Positions 3,508 through 5,313 of a DNA stretch of 5,313 nucleotides are shown piece after piece. Source of the stretch: an uncultured Oscillospiraceae bacterium (lineage in GTDB: Bacteria; Bacillota; Clostridia; Oscillospirales; Oscillospiraceae); NCBI GenBank assembly GCA_910578575.1, contig CAJTQP010000098.1, positions 1 through 5,313 on the forward strand, given 5' to 3'. The notes under the pieces were generated by a model. It ran no database searches. It was not told where the DNA came from and saw nothing but the letters and a program-made list of their open reading frames with translations. The stretch's first letter is position 1, and each line of letters starts with the position of its first letter. Made by a program: the position numbers and the translations under genes.

Positions 3508-5259
3508 ATGAAAATCCCAACCCCCCGTCGTTTCACATCCCTCCTACTGGCCCTGGCCCTGGCAGCTGCCCTGGCCGTCCCCGCCGCCGCCGTGGAGGAA
3601 ACCGATCCCCCAGAGACGACACCCCCCACAGAGAACACCACCACCACCCCGACCACCTCCCATGGAGATACCCTGACCCTTTCCGCCCAGACCCAGTCCT
3701 GCTATGCCGGGGTGGGCCAGAACAAGGACCTGCATGCCCCCAGAGTCACCATCACCAATGCGGACAATGTTGATGTGACTGCCAACTATACCCTCAGCTA
3801 CCAGTGGAGCCTGGGGGAGATCACCGGCCCCTCCATCCGCTTCACCCCCATCAAGACGGGGGCAGAGGATCTCACTTGCACCATCACCGCCACCCCCAAA
3901 GAGGGGGACGGGAAGGCCCTCACTGGAAAGTGTACCTACACCGTCAACATCCTCCCCGCCACCGCCGTGGGCGCCACCCTGGAGGTGGGCGCCGGGGCCC
4001 AGACCCTGGCGGAGATCAAGGACTTGAAGGGAGAAAAAAACATCCTGGAGCAGCTTCTCCAGGGAGGCGGCGGCGACGAGCTGGACGGCGCCGTGGCCAT
4101 CCCCGGCCTGAGCAAGGTGGTCTTTGACATGGGCAGCGTAGGCGGCAGCGCCGTAGGCAACCTCAACGCCGTGGATAGCCTGCCCTACTACGTGGTGGAC
4201 GAGGCCGACGGGGACAAGCTGGCCCAGGTGGTCTTCACCCCCACCGCCACCGGCACTTATTCCGTGAACTTCCTGGCCTATGGCGAGACCACCGACGGCA
4301 CAGAGGTCACCGAAGTCAAATATTACGGCAGCTTGGAGATCGTGGTCACCCCCGACCGGGACCCCGATGAGGAGACCCCCATCGACTGCGACAGCGCCGG
4401 CTTCTCCTTCTCCGGCTCCGACTTCTACGACAGCAGCCAGGAAGACCCCGTGGTGGCAGTGCGCTTCGGCACCCCCTCCGCCGGTGTCCTCATGCGGGGC
4501 CTCACCAAAGCCCCCGACGCCCAGACCGCCACCTATTATACCAACGCCGCCACCGACGGCAGCTACCACATCTCCACCCTCTTCTACCTCCCCGCCCCCG
4601 GCTACTCCGGCCTGGCCACCCTTCCAGCCACCTGCATCACCCAGTCCGGCAAGGAGCTGAACCGGACCATCCAGGTGAACGTGGAGAACAAGAACGCCTC
4701 CGCCCACTTCTCTGACGTCACCGCCGACGGTGTGGGCGGCTGGGCCGCCAACTCCGTGGACTTCGCCCTGGCCCGCGGCCTGGTGGGCGGCACCGGCGAG
4801 GGCAAATTCAGCCCCAACGACCCCATGACCCGCGCCATGCTGGTGACAGTGCTCTATCGCGCCGCCGGCGCACCCAAAGTGGAGGTCACCAGCAACTTCA
4901 CCGACCTGGATGACGAGGGCTACTACTACGACGCCGTGATCTGGGCAGGCTACAAAGGCATCGTCAACGGCACCTCCGGCACCACCTTCTCCCCCGACCA
5001 AGCCGTCAGCCGCCAGCAGATCGCCACCATCCTCCACCGCTACGCCAACGTGGTGGATGGCGACAGCAGCAGCGGCAGTGCCAACAGCCTGGATGCCTTC
5101 CAGGATAAGAACAGCGTGGACGAGTACGCCCGCAGTGGTATGGGCTGGGCGGTCCAGAAGGGCATCGTCTCCGGCACCACCGACACCACCCTCTCCCCCA
5201 AGGCACAGGCTACGCGGGCACAGGTGGTGGTGATGTTGCACCGGTATTTGGCGAACTAA
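3508..5259 (+). CDS. Secreted S-layer-homology (SLH) domain protein
   Basis: This 583-residue protein is exported and should be held on the cell wall. Residues 1-28 are a signal peptide (basic MKIPTPRR, hydrophobic core, AVPAAA cleavage site before VEE). A Thr/Pro-rich linker (about 30-52) follows. Residues 53-390 are beta-rich Ig/PKD-like material, probably three modules (about 53-152, 153-288 and 290-392). The last, with GVLMRGL and LPAPGYSGLATLP, recalls a module common in gut Clostridia SLH proteins. Three SLH domains close the chain (about 399-450, 462-515 and 529-583). Their wall-polymer motifs are TRAM (441-444), SRQQ (501-504) and TRAQ (569-572), each keeping the Arg of TRAE but not the Glu. 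GAGGTGG (3496-3502) lies five bases before the ATG. No catalytic domain is visible, so a structural or binding role is likely, and the ligand is unknown. It is divergent from yaaL and has its own promoter. Confidence 0.9.
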   Translation: MKIPTPRRFTSLLLALALAAALAVPAAAVEETDPPETTPPTENTTTTPTTSHGDTLTLSAQTQSCYAGVGQNKDLHAPRVTITNADNVDVTANYTLSYQWSLGEITGPSIRFTPIKTGAEDLTCTITATPKEGDGKALTGKCTYTVNILPATAVGATLEVGAGAQTLAEIKDLKGEKNILEQLLQGGGGDELDGAVAIPGLSKVVFDMGSVGGSAVGNLNAVDSLPYYVVDEADGDKLAQVVFTPTATGTYSVNFLAYGETTDGTEVTEVKYYGSLEIVVTPDRDPDEETPIDCDSAGFSFSGSDFYDSSQEDPVVAVRFGTPSAGVLMRGLTKAPDAQTATYYTNAATDGSYHISTLFYLPAPGYSGLATLPATCITQSGKELNRTIQVNVENKNASAHFSDVTADGVGGWAANSVDFALARGLVGGTGEGKFSPNDPMTRAMLVTVLYRAAGAPKVEVTSNFTDLDDEGYYYDAVIWAGYKGIVNGTSGTTFSPDQAVSRQQIATILHRYANVVDGDSSSGSANSLDAFQDKNSVDEYARSGMGWAVQKGIVSGTTDTTLSPKAQATRAQVVVMLHRYLAN

Positions 5260-5291
5260 CGCAGCAGGTAAGCGTAGATTAAAGTTTTCGT

Positions 5292-5311
5292 CCACCTTTT
5301 TCAAAAGGTGG
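5292..5311. terminator. Hairpin downstream of the SLH gene, at the window edge
   Basis: CCACCTTTT (5292-5300) and AAAAGGTGG (5303-5311) form a 9-bp inverted repeat with a two-base centre, 33 bases after the stop. It could terminate the SLH message, but what follows is cut off. I recall similar CTTTTTCAAAAGG palindromes as dispersed repeats in related genomes, so it may be the edge of such a repeat. Confidence 0.4.
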
Positions 5312-5313
5312 CG

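Noticed and set aside
3544..5304. A 586-codon open frame on the minus strand opposite the SLH gene
   Set aside because: It is a by-product of C-ending codons on the plus strand. The translation is a Gly/Val/Ala/His-rich mix with no domain, while the plus strand has a signal peptide and three SLH domains.

Overview
The window looks like chromosome from a GC-rich, spore-forming Clostridia member, probably an Oscillospiraceae-type gut bacterium (Flavonifractor/Oscillibacter-like). The evidence is a yaaL-bofA sporulation pair, a secreted three-SLH-domain protein, strong AGGAGG-type ribosome binding sites, C-ending codons, and palindromic intergenic repeats of a style I associate with these genomes. 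The genus is inference; nothing here fixes it.

Layout. Positions 21-691 (+): a two-helix small membrane protein, translationally coupled (ATGA overlap) to a complete RNase HI gene (rnhA), followed by a strong GC hairpin. Positions 692-993: a 300-bp gene-free stretch holding a long imperfect hairpin (816-882) and a candidate promoter. Positions 994-1569 (+): a membrane-anchored protein of unknown function and, six bases after its stop, a 42-residue zinc-ribbon miniprotein. A palindrome at 1566-1586 contains the stop codons of both convergent genes. Positions 1583-2470 (-): a membrane-anchored protein related to the DUF4015 'putative glycoside hydrolase' family that seems to lack the usual active-site aspartate. 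Positions 2471-2862: no gene, but a five-and-a-half-copy tandem array of about 30 bp abutting a 152-bp element with 27-bp terminal inverted repeats that each fold into a hairpin. Positions 2863-3332 (-): yaaL (DUF2508) and bofA, overlapping by ATGA. Positions 3333-3507: a divergent control region with a sigma-E-like promoter, a perfect DnaA-box sequence and a 7-bp inverted repeat on the yaaL side, and a strong extended -10 promoter on the other. Positions 3508-5259 (+): a 583-residue secreted SLH-domain protein. A hairpin at 5292-5311 sits at the window edge.

How the genes relate. The block is mostly small, separately regulated units rather than one pathway. RNase HI removes RNA-DNA hybrids. 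YaaL-BofA belongs to the mother-cell stage of sporulation, where BofA restrains the SpoIVFB protease that activates sigma K. The SLH protein is exported and held on the cell wall. I found no defence system, mobile-element enzyme, CRISPR array or tRNA/rRNA. The points most worth a second look are the structured intergenic hairpin, the inverted-repeat element with a compensatory base change, the altered inhibitory residues in BofA, and the degenerate DUF4015 active site.
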